This document shows, piece after piece, positions 14,710 to 22,049 of a stretch of 25,211 bases of DNA; the stretch's first letter is position 1, and each line of letters starts with the position of its first letter. A program made the position numbers and the translations under genes. The notes under the pieces were generated by a model. The model was not told the DNA's origin. It made no database searches and worked only from the letters and a program-made list of their open reading frames with translations. Origin of the DNA: AC-50 sp035640455 (GTDB lineage: Bacteria; Actinomycetota; Thermoleophilia; Gaiellales; Gaiellaceae). Where the stretch lies: positions 1 through 25,211 of the forward strand of contig DASQWB010000024.1 of NCBI GenBank assembly GCA_035640455.1. The letters run 5' to 3'.

Positions 14710-17450
14710 ATCGAGCGCCAGCGGGCTGCGAGCTCCGCTCGCGAGCGCACGCCGAGCTTCGAATAGACGCGCGTCAGGTTTGCCTCGACGGTCCTCACGG
14801 TGACGAACAGCGAGCTCGCGACCTCACGGTTGGAGCGTCCCTGCGCGACGAGCTCCGCCACGCGCCGCTCGCTCGCCGTCAGGGAGCCCTCCGAGGGCGT
14901 TCGACCTCCGAGACGGCGCGCCTCGGCCCGCACCCGCTCGGCCCACAACGGCTCGCCGAGGGCCTCGAACGTCGCGAGCGCGTCGTCGAGTTGCGCGCGC
15001 GCGTCGCGCCGCCTGCCGGCTCGGCGAAGGACGGCCGCGTACGCCAGCTGCGTCCGCGCCAGCTCGTGCGGGCACTCGAAGCGGCCGTGCTCGGCGAGCG
15101 CGCGGTCGAAGCTCGCAAGGGCTCCGTCGAGATCGCCTCGAGCTGCCGAGAGGAGTCCGCGGCAGCGTGCGGCGGTCGCGAGGAGGCGAGCGCGACCGAG
15201 CTCACGCCCGGTGCGCTCCCAGATCTCGAGCTCCTCGGTCGCCTCGTCGAGCCGGCCAGTGGCGATCAGCGCTTCGATGCAGTCCGGCACGAAGGTCGCT
15301 CCCCCCGGCTCGTTGATCGCGTGGCGTCGCCGGACCTCGGGCGCTCCCTCGAGGTGCTCCATCGCCCCCTCCGGCCTCCCGAGCGAGAGCTCGAGCAGAC
15401 CCAGAACCCCACGATTCTTCACCGGGAAGACGCGGTCGCCGACCGCCTCGCCGGTCGCGATGCCGCGCGAAGCCAGCTCGCGGGCGAGGGACTCGTCACC
15501 CTGGAGCGCCGCGACGAGCGCCCGCGCGAACAGCACGCCCCCGAGCCCCTGGGCATCAAAGCCCTCGTCGGCCGCTTGCAGAGCCGCGTCCGCCAGCTCG
15601 CGGGCGCGCTCGAGGCGACCGGCCTTGCACTCGAGCTCGGTCAGGTGCATGGCGATCGAGGCCGTCGAGTGCTCGTCGCCCGACGCGGCGGCGAGCGCCA
15701 GCTGGCGCTCGAGCAGCGCGCGGCCCTCGTCGAGCTCGTCGCGGATGGACAACGCCAGCCCCAGCATCCGCGTAGGGCTGAAGTCGAGGAGAGGTGCGGC
15801 GGACTGGTCGGTCGGCTCGAGCGCAGAGGCCTCGCGAAGCATGCGGATGCCCTCGCCACTTGGGTGGGCGAACATCTCGTAGCTTCCGAGGCTTCCGAGC
15901 GCCCACGCCCGCAGACCGGGATCGCCTCCGTCGCCGAGCGCTACGAGCGCCTCGGCCGCCAGCTCGTGCGCCCGTTCCATGCTGCTCGTCATGGCGACGT
16001 TCGCATACAGCAGCAGCGAGCGGGCACGCGACTCGGGCGTCCTCGCCTCTGCCACCGCCTGCGTGCAGAGCCTCTTCGCCTCGTCGAGCGGGATCGTGCC
16101 GGTACAGGCCATCGTCGTGAGCGCGTCGGCCCGAAGATCGCCGGGCGGAAGCTCCGTGATGAGCTGCCGGGACCTCTCGATCCCGCGCCGGCTGTCGCCT
16201 GCGGCGAAGAGCTCGCGGGCAGCCTCGACGCGGCGGCGGGCCGCAGCGTCTCGCTCGTCGGCGGGGGTCAGCCGCGCGGCCGCCTCGTACAGCTGCGCCG
16301 CCGTGCTCGGGGCGCCGCGCCGTGCCGCTGAGGCCGCGCCGTCGTCGATCGCAGCGGCGACGTCTGCGCCGGCGTCGACTGTCGCGGCCGCGAGGTGGTG
16401 CGCCCGCTCCTCCGGATCGGCTGCAAGCTCGGCGGCGCGGCGGTGCACGCCTCGCCGTTCAGACGGCCCGAGCGCGCCGTACGCGGCAGACGCGAGCAGC
16501 GGGTGCGCGAAGCTGACGGCACCGTCCTCCTCGACGAGCACGCCTGCGGCGAAGGCCGGATCCAGCGCTCGGCCGCCGCCGAGCGCTGTGACGAGTTCCA
16601 CGCGCGGGCGGGCAAGCGCAGCGACGGCGCCGAGCGCGGACCGCGTGCGTGCCGGCAGCCCAGCGAGCCGGTCGCCGACGAGGCGGTCGAGCGGCAGGTC
16701 CACCGGCCCGGCCGCCAGCAGATCGCGCCCAATGAGCTCGAGGGCGTAGAACGGGTTCCCGCCGCTCAGCTCCGCGAGCCGCCGGCCGGCCGCGATCGAG
16801 AGCGTTTCGCCCGTGCGCTCGCGTGCGAGTGCGCGAAGCGGCGCCACGTCCAACGGCCCGACCTCGACATGCGCCAAGCGCGATGCGTCGAGCTCGAGCT
16901 CCCCCACGCCGCCGCCGTCGCGTGAGGCCAAGAGGAGCCGCACGTCCTCGTCCTCCAAGCGATGGAAGGCGAACGCGAGTGCGCCGCGGCTCGCGTCGTC
17001 GAGCCACTGCACGTCGTCGACGGCGACGAGCGCCGGCGAGCGTGCGGCGGCCAGTCGGATGAGGCCGAGCGTTCCCGTCGCGACCGCCCGTGCAGGCACT
17101 CCACGCGAGCCGGGCTCGGCCCGCAGCAGCGCGGTCCCGAGCGCGACGCGCTGCGGCAGCGGCAAGTCTTCCCCCAGCTCGTCGAAGAGCCCGCCGCAGA
17201 GCGTGTCGAGCCCCGCGTAGGCGAGCCTCTGCTCGGCGTGGCGGACCCGCGTCGAGAGCACGCGCCGACCGTGCTCCTCGGCATGAGCGACGGCGGCGCG
17301 CCAGAGCGTCGTCTTCCCGATTCCCGCCGGTCCCTCAATGACCAGCGCGGCTGCTGGCCCCTCGGCTTCGACGAACGCCCGCAGCACGGCCAGCTCCGTC
17401 TCGCGACCGAGCGCGGGGAGCAAAGTGTGTGGGTTTCCGCGATGCCGCAC
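14706..17450 (-). CDS. LAL-type LuxR regulator: AAA/NTPase, long helical repeat region, C-terminal HTH
   Basis: The 914-residue protein starts with GTG at 17450, preceded by GGAG at six bases spacing. The N-terminal NTPase has Walker A GPAGIGKT (residues 40-47) and Walker B LVAVDDVQW (D145, D146). The middle of about 550 residues is helical and Ala/Leu-rich, with TPR-like repeats such as RARELADAALQAADEGFDAQG. The last 60 residues are a LuxR HTH (LTASERRVAELVAQGRSNREVASSLFVTVRTVEANLTRVYSKLG). These are large ATP-dependent transcription regulators activated by small ligands or protein partners. The gene is divergent from a small LuxR protein with a very similar HTH, and that operon is the most likely target. 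It converges on the membrane kinase. Confidence 0.93.
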   Translation of the reverse strand: MRHRGNPHTLLPALGRETELAVLRAFVEAEGPAAALVIEGPAGIGKTTLWRAAVAHAEEHGRRVLSTRVRHAEQRLAYAGLDTLCGGLFDELGEDLPLPQRVALGTALLRAEPGSRGVPARAVATGTLGLIRLAAARSPALVAVDDVQWLDDASRGALAFAFHRLEDEDVRLLLASRDGGGVGELELDASRLAHVEVGPLDVAPLRALARERTGETLSIAAGRRLAELSGGNPFYALELIGRDLLAAGPVDLPLDRLVGDRLAGLPARTRSALGAVAALARPRVELVTALGGGRALDPAFAAGVLVEEDGAVSFAHPLLASAAYGALGPSERRGVHRRAAELAADPEERAHHLAAATVDAGADVAAAIDDGAASAARRGAPSTAAQLYEAAARLTPADERDAAARRRVEAARELFAAGDSRRGIERSRQLITELPPGDLRADALTTMACTGTIPLDEAKRLCTQAVAEARTPESRARSLLLYANVAMTSSMERAHELAAEALVALGDGGDPGLRAWALGSLGSYEMFAHPSGEGIRMLREASALEPTDQSAAPLLDFSPTRMLGLALSIRDELDEGRALLERQLALAAASGDEHSTASIAMHLTELECKAGRLERARELADAALQAADEGFDAQGLGGVLFARALVAALQGDESLARELASRGIATGEAVGDRVFPVKNRGVLGLLELSLGRPEGAMEHLEGAPEVRRRHAINEPGGATFVPDCIEALIATGRLDEATEELEIWERTGRELGRARLLATAARCRGLLSAARGDLDGALASFDRALAEHGRFECPHELARTQLAYAAVLRRAGRRRDARAQLDDALATFEALGEPLWAERVRAEARRLGGRTPSEGSLTASERRVAELVAQGRSNREVASSLFVTVRTVEANLTRVYSKLGVRSRAELAARWRSI

Positions 17451-17456
17451 GCGCGG

Positions 17457-17488
17457 CTCCGTTCTACGGTCGCCGTGTGTTCGGACAA
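17457..17488 (-). promoter_or_regulatory. Promoter and ribosome site of the LAL regulator
   Basis: On the minus strand, TTGTCC (17488-17483) and TAGAAC (17466-17461) are 16 bases apart, followed by GGAG (17460-17457) six bases before the GTG. The -10 shares its TA base pairs with the plus-strand -10 of the divergent small LuxR gene. Confidence 0.45.
17465..17470 (+). promoter_or_regulatory. Candidate leaderless -10 box of the small LuxR gene
   Basis: TACGGT fits TANNNT and lies six bases before GTG 17477. There is no Shine-Dalgarno sequence, and no clear -35 is visible. Confidence 0.4.
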
Positions 17489-17830
17489 GAGATAAGCAGA
17501 TCCGAGGCGAATGACCTAGCGGCCTTGCGGGTGCGGCTGGCCGCGAGCGAAGCGGAGCGTCGGGCGCTCACGCGCCGGCTCGTGGCGCTCGAGCAGTCAC
17601 GCCCGCTGAGCAACCTGCTGCGACGGCTGACTCCGACGGAGCTTCGCGTCACGGAGCTGGCCGCCGCAGGAGCGACGAACCGCGAGATCGCCGACGCCCT
17701 GTTTCTGAGCGCGAAGACTGTCGAGTGGAACCTGTCGAAGGTCTACCGGAAGCTCTACGTGCGCTCCCGAACCGAGCTCGCGACCAAAGTCGTGCGCCGC
17801 GTCGGCCGTCTCCCTCAACCGAGCGGATAG
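17477..17830 (+). CDS. Stand-alone LuxR-type HTH protein with N-terminal coiled coil
   Basis: GTG at 17477 gives 117 residues; the frame stays open upstream to 17429, but that start would lie in the divergent gene. Residues 10-45 are a heptad-like charged helix (LAALRVRLAASEAERRALTRRLVALEQS), likely a dimerisation coil. Residues 50-105 are a full LuxR/FixJ HTH (LTPTELRVTELAAAGATNREIADALFLSAKTVEWNLSKVYRKLYVRSRTELATK). No receiver or ligand domain is present, so activity is set by amount or by partner. In a 53-residue alignment the HTH shares 30 residues with that of the divergent LAL regulator, so both may bind similar sites. It is followed after eight bases by the 67-residue gene and likely leads a four-gene operon. 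Confidence 0.85.
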   Translation: MFGQEISRSEANDLAALRVRLAASEAERRALTRRLVALEQSRPLSNLLRRLTPTELRVTELAAAGATNREIADALFLSAKTVEWNLSKVYRKLYVRSRTELATKVVRRVGRLPQPSG

Positions 17831-17838
17831 GAGGAGCC

Positions 17839-18042
17839 ATGCTCTACCTCGACACCGAGACCCGGCGCCAGCTCAGCCGCGAACGCGCGGCTCGGCTGGC
17901 GGAGGACTATCGGAAGGCCCAAGGAGTACGGGCCTCACGCGTGCTGCGACTCGACGTCCTCCGCGCCTGCCTCGCCCGGCTGACGCGCCGGCGCGTCCCG
18001 GTCGCCGTCGGTCCAGGGATCTCCCTGGGACCGCGTCCCTAG
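17839..18042 (+). CDS. Small basic protein (67 residues), unknown function
   Basis: ATG at 17839 is preceded by AGGAGG at four bases spacing, so it is very likely translated. The protein begins MLYLDTETRRQLSRERAARLAEDYRKAQGVRASRVLRLDV; it is rich in Arg, has a predicted long helix in its first half, and ends in a Gly/Pro tail. It has no signal peptide and no membrane segment. It lies eight bases after the small LuxR gene and 39 bases before the first secreted protein. The last codons form a hairpin (18010-18032). I do not recognise the family. A role as a small nucleic-acid-binding or accessory protein is only a guess from its charge. Confidence 0.7.
   Translation: MLYLDTETRRQLSRERAARLAEDYRKAQGVRASRVLRLDVLRACLARLTRRRVPVAVGPGISLGPRP
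18010..18032 (+). other. Stem-loop inside the 3' end of the 67-residue gene
   Basis: Ten bases (GGTCCAGGGA, 18010-18019) pair with 18022-18032 except for one bulged G. The hairpin ends eight bases before the stop codon and has no U-tract. It could tune transcription into, or mRNA stability of, the secreted-protein genes. Confidence 0.4.
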
Positions 18043-18081
18043 CGTCGGCGGTGTTCGCGCAACCCACCGGAAGGAGGAGCC

Positions 18082-18438
18082 ATGAGACCTTTGATCGCGC
18101 TCGCGGCCGTCGTGCTGGCACTGGCACTCGCCGCTGCCGTCCCGAGCGTCGCGGTCGCCGACCCGAGCGGGCCCAACGTGCAGCAGAACATCCTCGTGAG
18201 CTGCGACAACGGGACCACGTTCGTCGCCAACGGCGGCACGCTGACGAACCAGAGTCATCAAGCGTTCGTCGTCGACTCGACGAGCATCTTCGTCCTCAGC
18301 TACCTCGCGTACACCGACAACGGCGTGAAGATCGTGCTCTTCGACAGCGCGCCCGGCCGTACCGACCTCGTCACCTGCACCTGGATGTACGGGCCGTACC
18401 CGATCGAAGGCCGGGGCTTCTTCACGCCGCGGGCCTAG
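18082..18438 (+). CDS. Small secreted protein, first of a tandem pair
   Basis: ATG at 18082 follows AAGGAGGAG by three bases, a strong ribosome site almost identical to that of the 67-residue gene. The 118-residue product has a clear signal peptide (MRPLIALAAVVLALALAAAVPSVAVA) and a mature domain of about 92 residues. Two cysteines (VSCDNG and VTCTWM) probably form one disulfide, and the strands AFVVDSTSIFVLSYLAYT and GVKIVLFDSAPG suggest a beta-sandwich. The protein ends GRGFFTPRA. The next gene encodes a related protein with the same landmarks. The family is not one I can name; its role is external or periplasm-like. It has the high G+C of the surroundings. Confidence 0.8.
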   Translation: MRPLIALAAVVLALALAAAVPSVAVADPSGPNVQQNILVSCDNGTTFVANGGTLTNQSHQAFVVDSTSIFVLSYLAYTDNGVKIVLFDSAPGRTDLVTCTWMYGPYPIEGRGFFTPRA

Positions 18439-18444
18439 GAAGCC

Positions 18445-18831
18445 ATGAAGGGCTCGCACGTTCAAATGAAGTGGCCTTTGCTTCTGGCGGCATTCGTTTT
18501 CGTCACCTTGTTCTTAGCGGTGCCTGGCCTCGCCGACCCCAGCCGCAATACCGAGACCGTCGCCCTATCCTGCGATAACGGATTCAGAGGCACGGTGACG
18601 GCGATTCCGTTCACGCCGATCGAGGAAGCAAACCTCGTCACCGGGAGCACAAGCGCCTTCATCATCGTAAGTGCCACGATTTTCAGGCCGGACGGGACTT
18701 TCGTCTTCGCGTATCAGAAGCCAGGCGAGAGGAGCGGCCAGTCGTTCACGACTTGCGATTTGGTTGTCGAAACGGGACCCGCAGCAGGGTTCTATGGCAC
18801 GACCGTCGGATACTTCACCCCGAAGCCGTAG
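18445..18831 (+). CDS. Small secreted protein, second of the tandem pair, lower G+C
   Basis: ATG at 18445 gives 128 residues; an in-frame ATG at 18466 (MKWPLLLAAFVFVTLFLAVPGLA) gives a cleaner signal peptide and may be the real start. The mature domain repeats the landmarks of its neighbour: DPSR, LSCDNG, STSAFIIVSATIF, DGTFVFAYQKPGERS, FTTC and the end GYFTPKP, so the two are paralogues with a conserved cysteine pair. Five full 60-base rows (18481-18780) contain 178 G/C of 300 (59%), while one row of the first copy (18121-18180) has 47 of 60. Codons such as TTA, TTG and ATT are commoner here. The function is unknown. It ends 84 bases before the convergent rmlB gene. Confidence 0.78.
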   Translation: MKGSHVQMKWPLLLAAFVFVTLFLAVPGLADPSRNTETVALSCDNGFRGTVTAIPFTPIEEANLVTGSTSAFIIVSATIFRPDGTFVFAYQKPGERSGQSFTTCDLVVETGPAAGFYGTTVGYFTPKP

Positions 18832-18860
18832 GGGCGTCGGGTCGGAGGCTTGAATCGCCA

Positions 18861-18880
18861 GGGCGAGCAGGCGCTCGCCC
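18861..18880. terminator. Hairpin between convergent genes
   Basis: GGGCGAGC (18861-18868) and GCTCGCCC (18873-18880) form a perfect 8-bp stem with a four-base loop. It lies between the stop of the second secreted-protein gene and the stop of rmlB, so it can serve both strands. There is no U-tract. Confidence 0.6.
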
Positions 18881-18915
18881 CGGCGGTTCGGCCGGAGACC
18901 CCTGTCCCTGTCCGC

Positions 18916-19914
18916 TTAGGGCCAGGCCATCTCCTCGACCGGCGCGCGCTGCTTCAGCGGCTCCCACCACTCGCGGTTGTCGGCGTACCAGCGCACCGTC
19001 TCCTCGAGGCCCGCGTCGAAGTCGACCGCGGGCCGCCAGCCCAGCTCGTGCTCGATCTTCGTCGAGTCGAGCAGGTACCGCCGATCGTGGCCGGGACGGT
19101 CGGGGACGATCGTCTTCAGGGACGGGGGCTTGCCGAGCACGGCGAGGATCCGGTCGGCGAGCTCCTCGATCGAGGCCTCGAGCCGCGAGCCGACGTTGTA
19201 CGTCTCGCCGGGTCGCCCGGCCCGGAGGACGAGGTCGATCGCGCGGCAGTGGTCGGTGACGTGGAGCCACTCGCGCCGGTTTGCCGTCGAGGCGTACATC
19301 GGGAGCGGCTCGTCGTCGAGCGCATTCGTCGCGAAGAGAGGGATCACCTTCTCCGGGAACTGGTATGGCCCGTAGTTGTTCGAGCAGTTCGTGATCGTGA
19401 CCGGCAGGCCGTAGGTCTCGAAGTAGGCCCGGACGGCGTGATCGGCGCCGGCCTTCGACGCGTTGTAGGGCGTCCGCGGCCGATACGGGGACTCCTCCGT
19501 GAAGGCCTCGTCCGAATCGAGCGGCAGGTCGCCGTAGACCTCGCAGGTCGAGACGTGGTGAAAGCGGCCAATGCCGACGGCGCGTGCCGCCTCGAGCAGC
19601 GTCTGCGTCCCGAGGACGTTGGTGTGGAAGAAGCGGGCGGGCTCGAGGACGGCGAGGCTGTTGTGCGACTCGGCCGCGAAGTTGACGATCGCGTCGACGC
19701 GCTCGTCGGCGAGCACGCGGGCCACGAGCTCCGCGTCGCAGATGTCGCCCTGGACGAAGGCGATCCGCTCCTCGAGGCCGGCCAGGCTCTGCCGGTTGCC
19801 CGCGTACGTGAGAAGGTCGTAGACGACGACGTGGTCGTCCGGGTGCTCCTCGAGCCAGTAGCGGACGAAGTTCGCGCCGATGAAGCCGGCGCCGCCGGTG
19901 ACGAGGACCCGCAC
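18916..19914 (-). CDS. rmlB: dTDP-glucose 4,6-dehydratase
   Basis: The 332-residue protein is an extended short-chain dehydrogenase with VTGGAGFIGANFVRYWL (NAD binding), the Tyr-Lys pair Y150-x3-K154 (TPYNASKAGADHAV), NNYGPYQFPEKVIP, NRREWLHVTDHC and PDRPGHDRRYLLDSTK, all typical of RmlB. It makes dTDP-4-keto-6-deoxyglucose, the second step to dTDP-L-rhamnose. The usual STDEVYG motif reads STCEVYG: C124 replaces the Asp that acts with Glu in dehydration, and AAESHNSLAV replaces the usual AAESHVDRSI. The start is GTG at 19914, ten bases after the transporter gene on the same strand, with no ribosome site in between. With rmlA, rmlC and rmlD upstream, the pathway is complete. Confidence 0.92.
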   Translation of the reverse strand: MRVLVTGGAGFIGANFVRYWLEEHPDDHVVVYDLLTYAGNRQSLAGLEERIAFVQGDICDAELVARVLADERVDAIVNFAAESHNSLAVLEPARFFHTNVLGTQTLLEAARAVGIGRFHHVSTCEVYGDLPLDSDEAFTEESPYRPRTPYNASKAGADHAVRAYFETYGLPVTITNCSNNYGPYQFPEKVIPLFATNALDDEPLPMYASTANRREWLHVTDHCRAIDLVLRAGRPGETYNVGSRLEASIEELADRILAVLGKPPSLKTIVPDRPGHDRRYLLDSTKIEHELGWRPAVDFDAGLEETVRWYADNREWWEPLKQRAPVEEMAWP

Positions 19915-19924
19915 GCGCGGAAGC

Positions 19925-21997
19925 CTAGTGAGCGGCCGGCGACGCAGCCGGCAGCAGACGTGAAAGGCGCCGCGGAACCCACCAATTCCAGTCGCCGAGC
20001 AGGCGCATCGTCGCCGGCACGACGACGAGGCGGACGATCGTCGCGTCGAGCCCGACGGCGACGCCGAGCCCGACCCCGAGCTCGCGCAGCGACGGCGCCC
20101 CGGCGAGGGCGAACGCGCCGAAGACGGCGACCATGACGAGCGCGGCGCTCGTGATGATCCGGGCCGAGCCGACCAGGCCCTCGGCGACCGCGTCCTCGTT
20201 CCGCCCGTGCACGGCGTATCGCTCGCGGATCCGCGTCAGGAGGAAGACCTCGTAGTCCATCGAGAGGCCGACGGTCACCGCGAGGACGAGCGCCGGCACG
20301 ATCGTGTCGATGTGGCCCGGCGACGAGTAGCCCGTCCAGTCCAGCCACCCCCACTGGAAGACGGCGACGAGAACGCCGTAGGCAGCGCCCACCGAGAGGA
20401 GGTTCATCGCAATCGCCTTCAGCGGCAGGAGCACGCTCCGCAGCAGGACGAGGAGCACGAGGTACGAGACCGCGAGGATGAAGGCGAGCATCTTCGGCAG
20501 GCCGCCGAAGATCGCGCGATCGACGTCGGCGCCGAACTGGGTCGCGCCGCCGATGGTGGCGTCGGAGGCGGCGCGGTGGATCCGGCCCAGTGTCGCGTGG
20601 GCGGCAGAGGACTCCGGATCCGACGTGAGATAGGCCTCGACGAGGAAGCGCCGGCCGTCAGGGCGGGAGAGCGGCGGCGTGACCCGAGCCACGCCGTCCA
20701 CCCCGCGCAGCCGGAGCGCGACGCGGGCGGCCTGCGCACGGCCGTCGACCACCACGTGCACCGGGCCGGCGAAGCCCGGGCCGGCGAGCCGCTGCGCCTG
20801 CTCGGTCGCCGCGCGCACCTCCGCGGTCCGCGGCAGCTGCTCGAGGCCGCGGTTGTAGGTGCGGATGTGCAGGAGCGGCGCGGAGACGAGGAGGAGGAGC
20901 GGCACCGTGAGCGCGAGCGCCCGCAGCGGATGCGCCATGACCGCCTCCGTCCAGCGGCGCCAGAATACGGGATCGCCGCTCTCGCCGGTTCGCCACGGGA
21001 GCCGCACGCGGAGGCGCTCGATGCCGGGCCCGACGAGGGAAAGGAGCGCCGGCAGGAGCGTCACCGTCGCGAGGACGGAGATCGTGACGACGACGATCGC
21101 CCCGATCGCCATAGAGCGCACCGCGTTCACGTCGATGACGAAGAGGCCGGCGAGCGAGACCGCGACGGCCGCGCCGCTGAAGACGACCGCCGTGCCGGAG
21201 CTCGAGAGCGCTCGGCGCAGCGCCTCGTCGCGAGTCGCGCCCGCCTTGAGCTCGCGCCGGAAGCGGCTGACGACGAAGAGCGAGTAGTCGACGGCGACGC
21301 CGATCCCGATCATCGACGCCATGTTCGTGACGTAGATCGACATCTCGAACGCGTGCGAGAGCCAGTAGATGACGGCGGCGGTGAGGAAGACGGCCGCGAA
21401 GCCGAGTGCGAGCGGCGCGAGCGCGGCGACGAGCGTGCCGAAGGCGGCGAGGAGGATGACGAGGATGAGCGGGAAGCCAGTTCCCTCGCCGCGCGCGAGC
21501 TGACGCTTCGCGACCTCCTGGAAGTTCGACCAGATCGCGGGCTGGCCGATCAGGCGCGTCTGCGTCTCGGGAGTGGTCTGGACGAGCGCGTGGCGCACGC
21601 GCGTCGCGGCGTCGATCGCGTCGCCGGTCGGGCCGACGTACGTGACCGGAAGGAGCGCGGCGCGGCCGCCGTCGAAGAGGTGCGGCCGTTTCGGGTGCAG
21701 GGCCGGGTCACGCGCGGCCGTGGCGCGGGCGGCGGCGAGGCGCTCGAGGACGGCGGCGCGCGAGCGGCCAGTGACGAGGATCGAGAGCGCCGGGCTGCTG
21801 AAGCTCGGGAACGTGTCGAGCTCGTCGGCGACGCGGACGGACGAGCTTCCGGGCACGTCCCAACCGCCGCCCGAGAGCCGGTCGGACTGGTGGAGCGAGA
21901 ACCACGACCCGCCGAGGAGGAGCGCGAGCCAGACGCCGATGACGAGCCGCCGCCGCCGCGACGCGGCGTCCGCGAGCCGGGCGAGCAGCGTGGCCAT
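19925..21997 (-). CDS. MMPL-family (RND superfamily) membrane transporter
   Basis: The 690-residue protein has the two-fold MMPL layout: one helix near the start (LVIGVWLALLLGGSWFSL), an external domain of about 130 residues, and a helix bundle including IGIGVAVDYSLFVVSRFRREL. A second external domain and a second bundle with VGLSMDYEVFLLTRIRERYAVHG follow. The paired D-Y in both bundles matches the proton-relay positions of MmpL proteins. These pumps export lipids, glycolipids or siderophores by proton-motive force. The gene is embedded between rmlD and rmlB, which suggests a rhamnose-containing envelope lipid as cargo, but this is only inference. It has its own promoter (22034-22006) with a leaderless ATG. 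Confidence 0.92.
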   Translation of the reverse strand: MATLLARLADAASRRRRLVIGVWLALLLGGSWFSLHQSDRLSGGGWDVPGSSSVRVADELDTFPSFSSPALSILVTGRSRAAVLERLAAARATAARDPALHPKRPHLFDGGRAALLPVTYVGPTGDAIDAATRVRHALVQTTPETQTRLIGQPAIWSNFQEVAKRQLARGEGTGFPLILVILLAAFGTLVAALAPLALGFAAVFLTAAVIYWLSHAFEMSIYVTNMASMIGIGVAVDYSLFVVSRFRRELKAGATRDEALRRALSSSGTAVVFSGAAVAVSLAGLFVIDVNAVRSMAIGAIVVVTISVLATVTLLPALLSLVGPGIERLRVRLPWRTGESGDPVFWRRWTEAVMAHPLRALALTVPLLLLVSAPLLHIRTYNRGLEQLPRTAEVRAATEQAQRLAGPGFAGPVHVVVDGRAQAARVALRLRGVDGVARVTPPLSRPDGRRFLVEAYLTSDPESSAAHATLGRIHRAASDATIGGATQFGADVDRAIFGGLPKMLAFILAVSYLVLLVLLRSVLLPLKAIAMNLLSVGAAYGVLVAVFQWGWLDWTGYSSPGHIDTIVPALVLAVTVGLSMDYEVFLLTRIRERYAVHGRNEDAVAEGLVGSARIITSAALVMVAVFGAFALAGAPSLRELGVGLGVAVGLDATIVRLVVVPATMRLLGDWNWWVPRRLSRLLPAASPAAH

Positions 21998-22005
21998 CCG
22001 CGCCT

Positions 22006-22034
22006 AGCCTAGCCGGGCCGTGGTCGGGGGTCAG
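22006..22034 (-). promoter_or_regulatory. Promoter of the MMPL-rmlB pair (leaderless)
   Basis: On the minus strand, CTGACC (22034-22029) and TAGGCT (22011-22006) are 17 bases apart, and the -10 ends eight bases before the ATG. No Shine-Dalgarno sequence is present, so the transcript likely starts at or next to the ATG. Confidence 0.6.
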
Positions 22035-22049
22035 GGCTGCGAAGACCGG

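Noticed and set aside
14652..16331. 559-codon plus-strand frame opposite the LAL regulator
   Set aside because: Same shadow effect; no recognisable motif, while the minus strand has Walker A/B and an HTH.
20207..22012. 601-codon plus-strand frame opposite the MMPL gene
   Set aside because: Composition is dominated by Arg, Glu and Asp with no domain pattern; it is the antisense shadow of a GC-rich gene.
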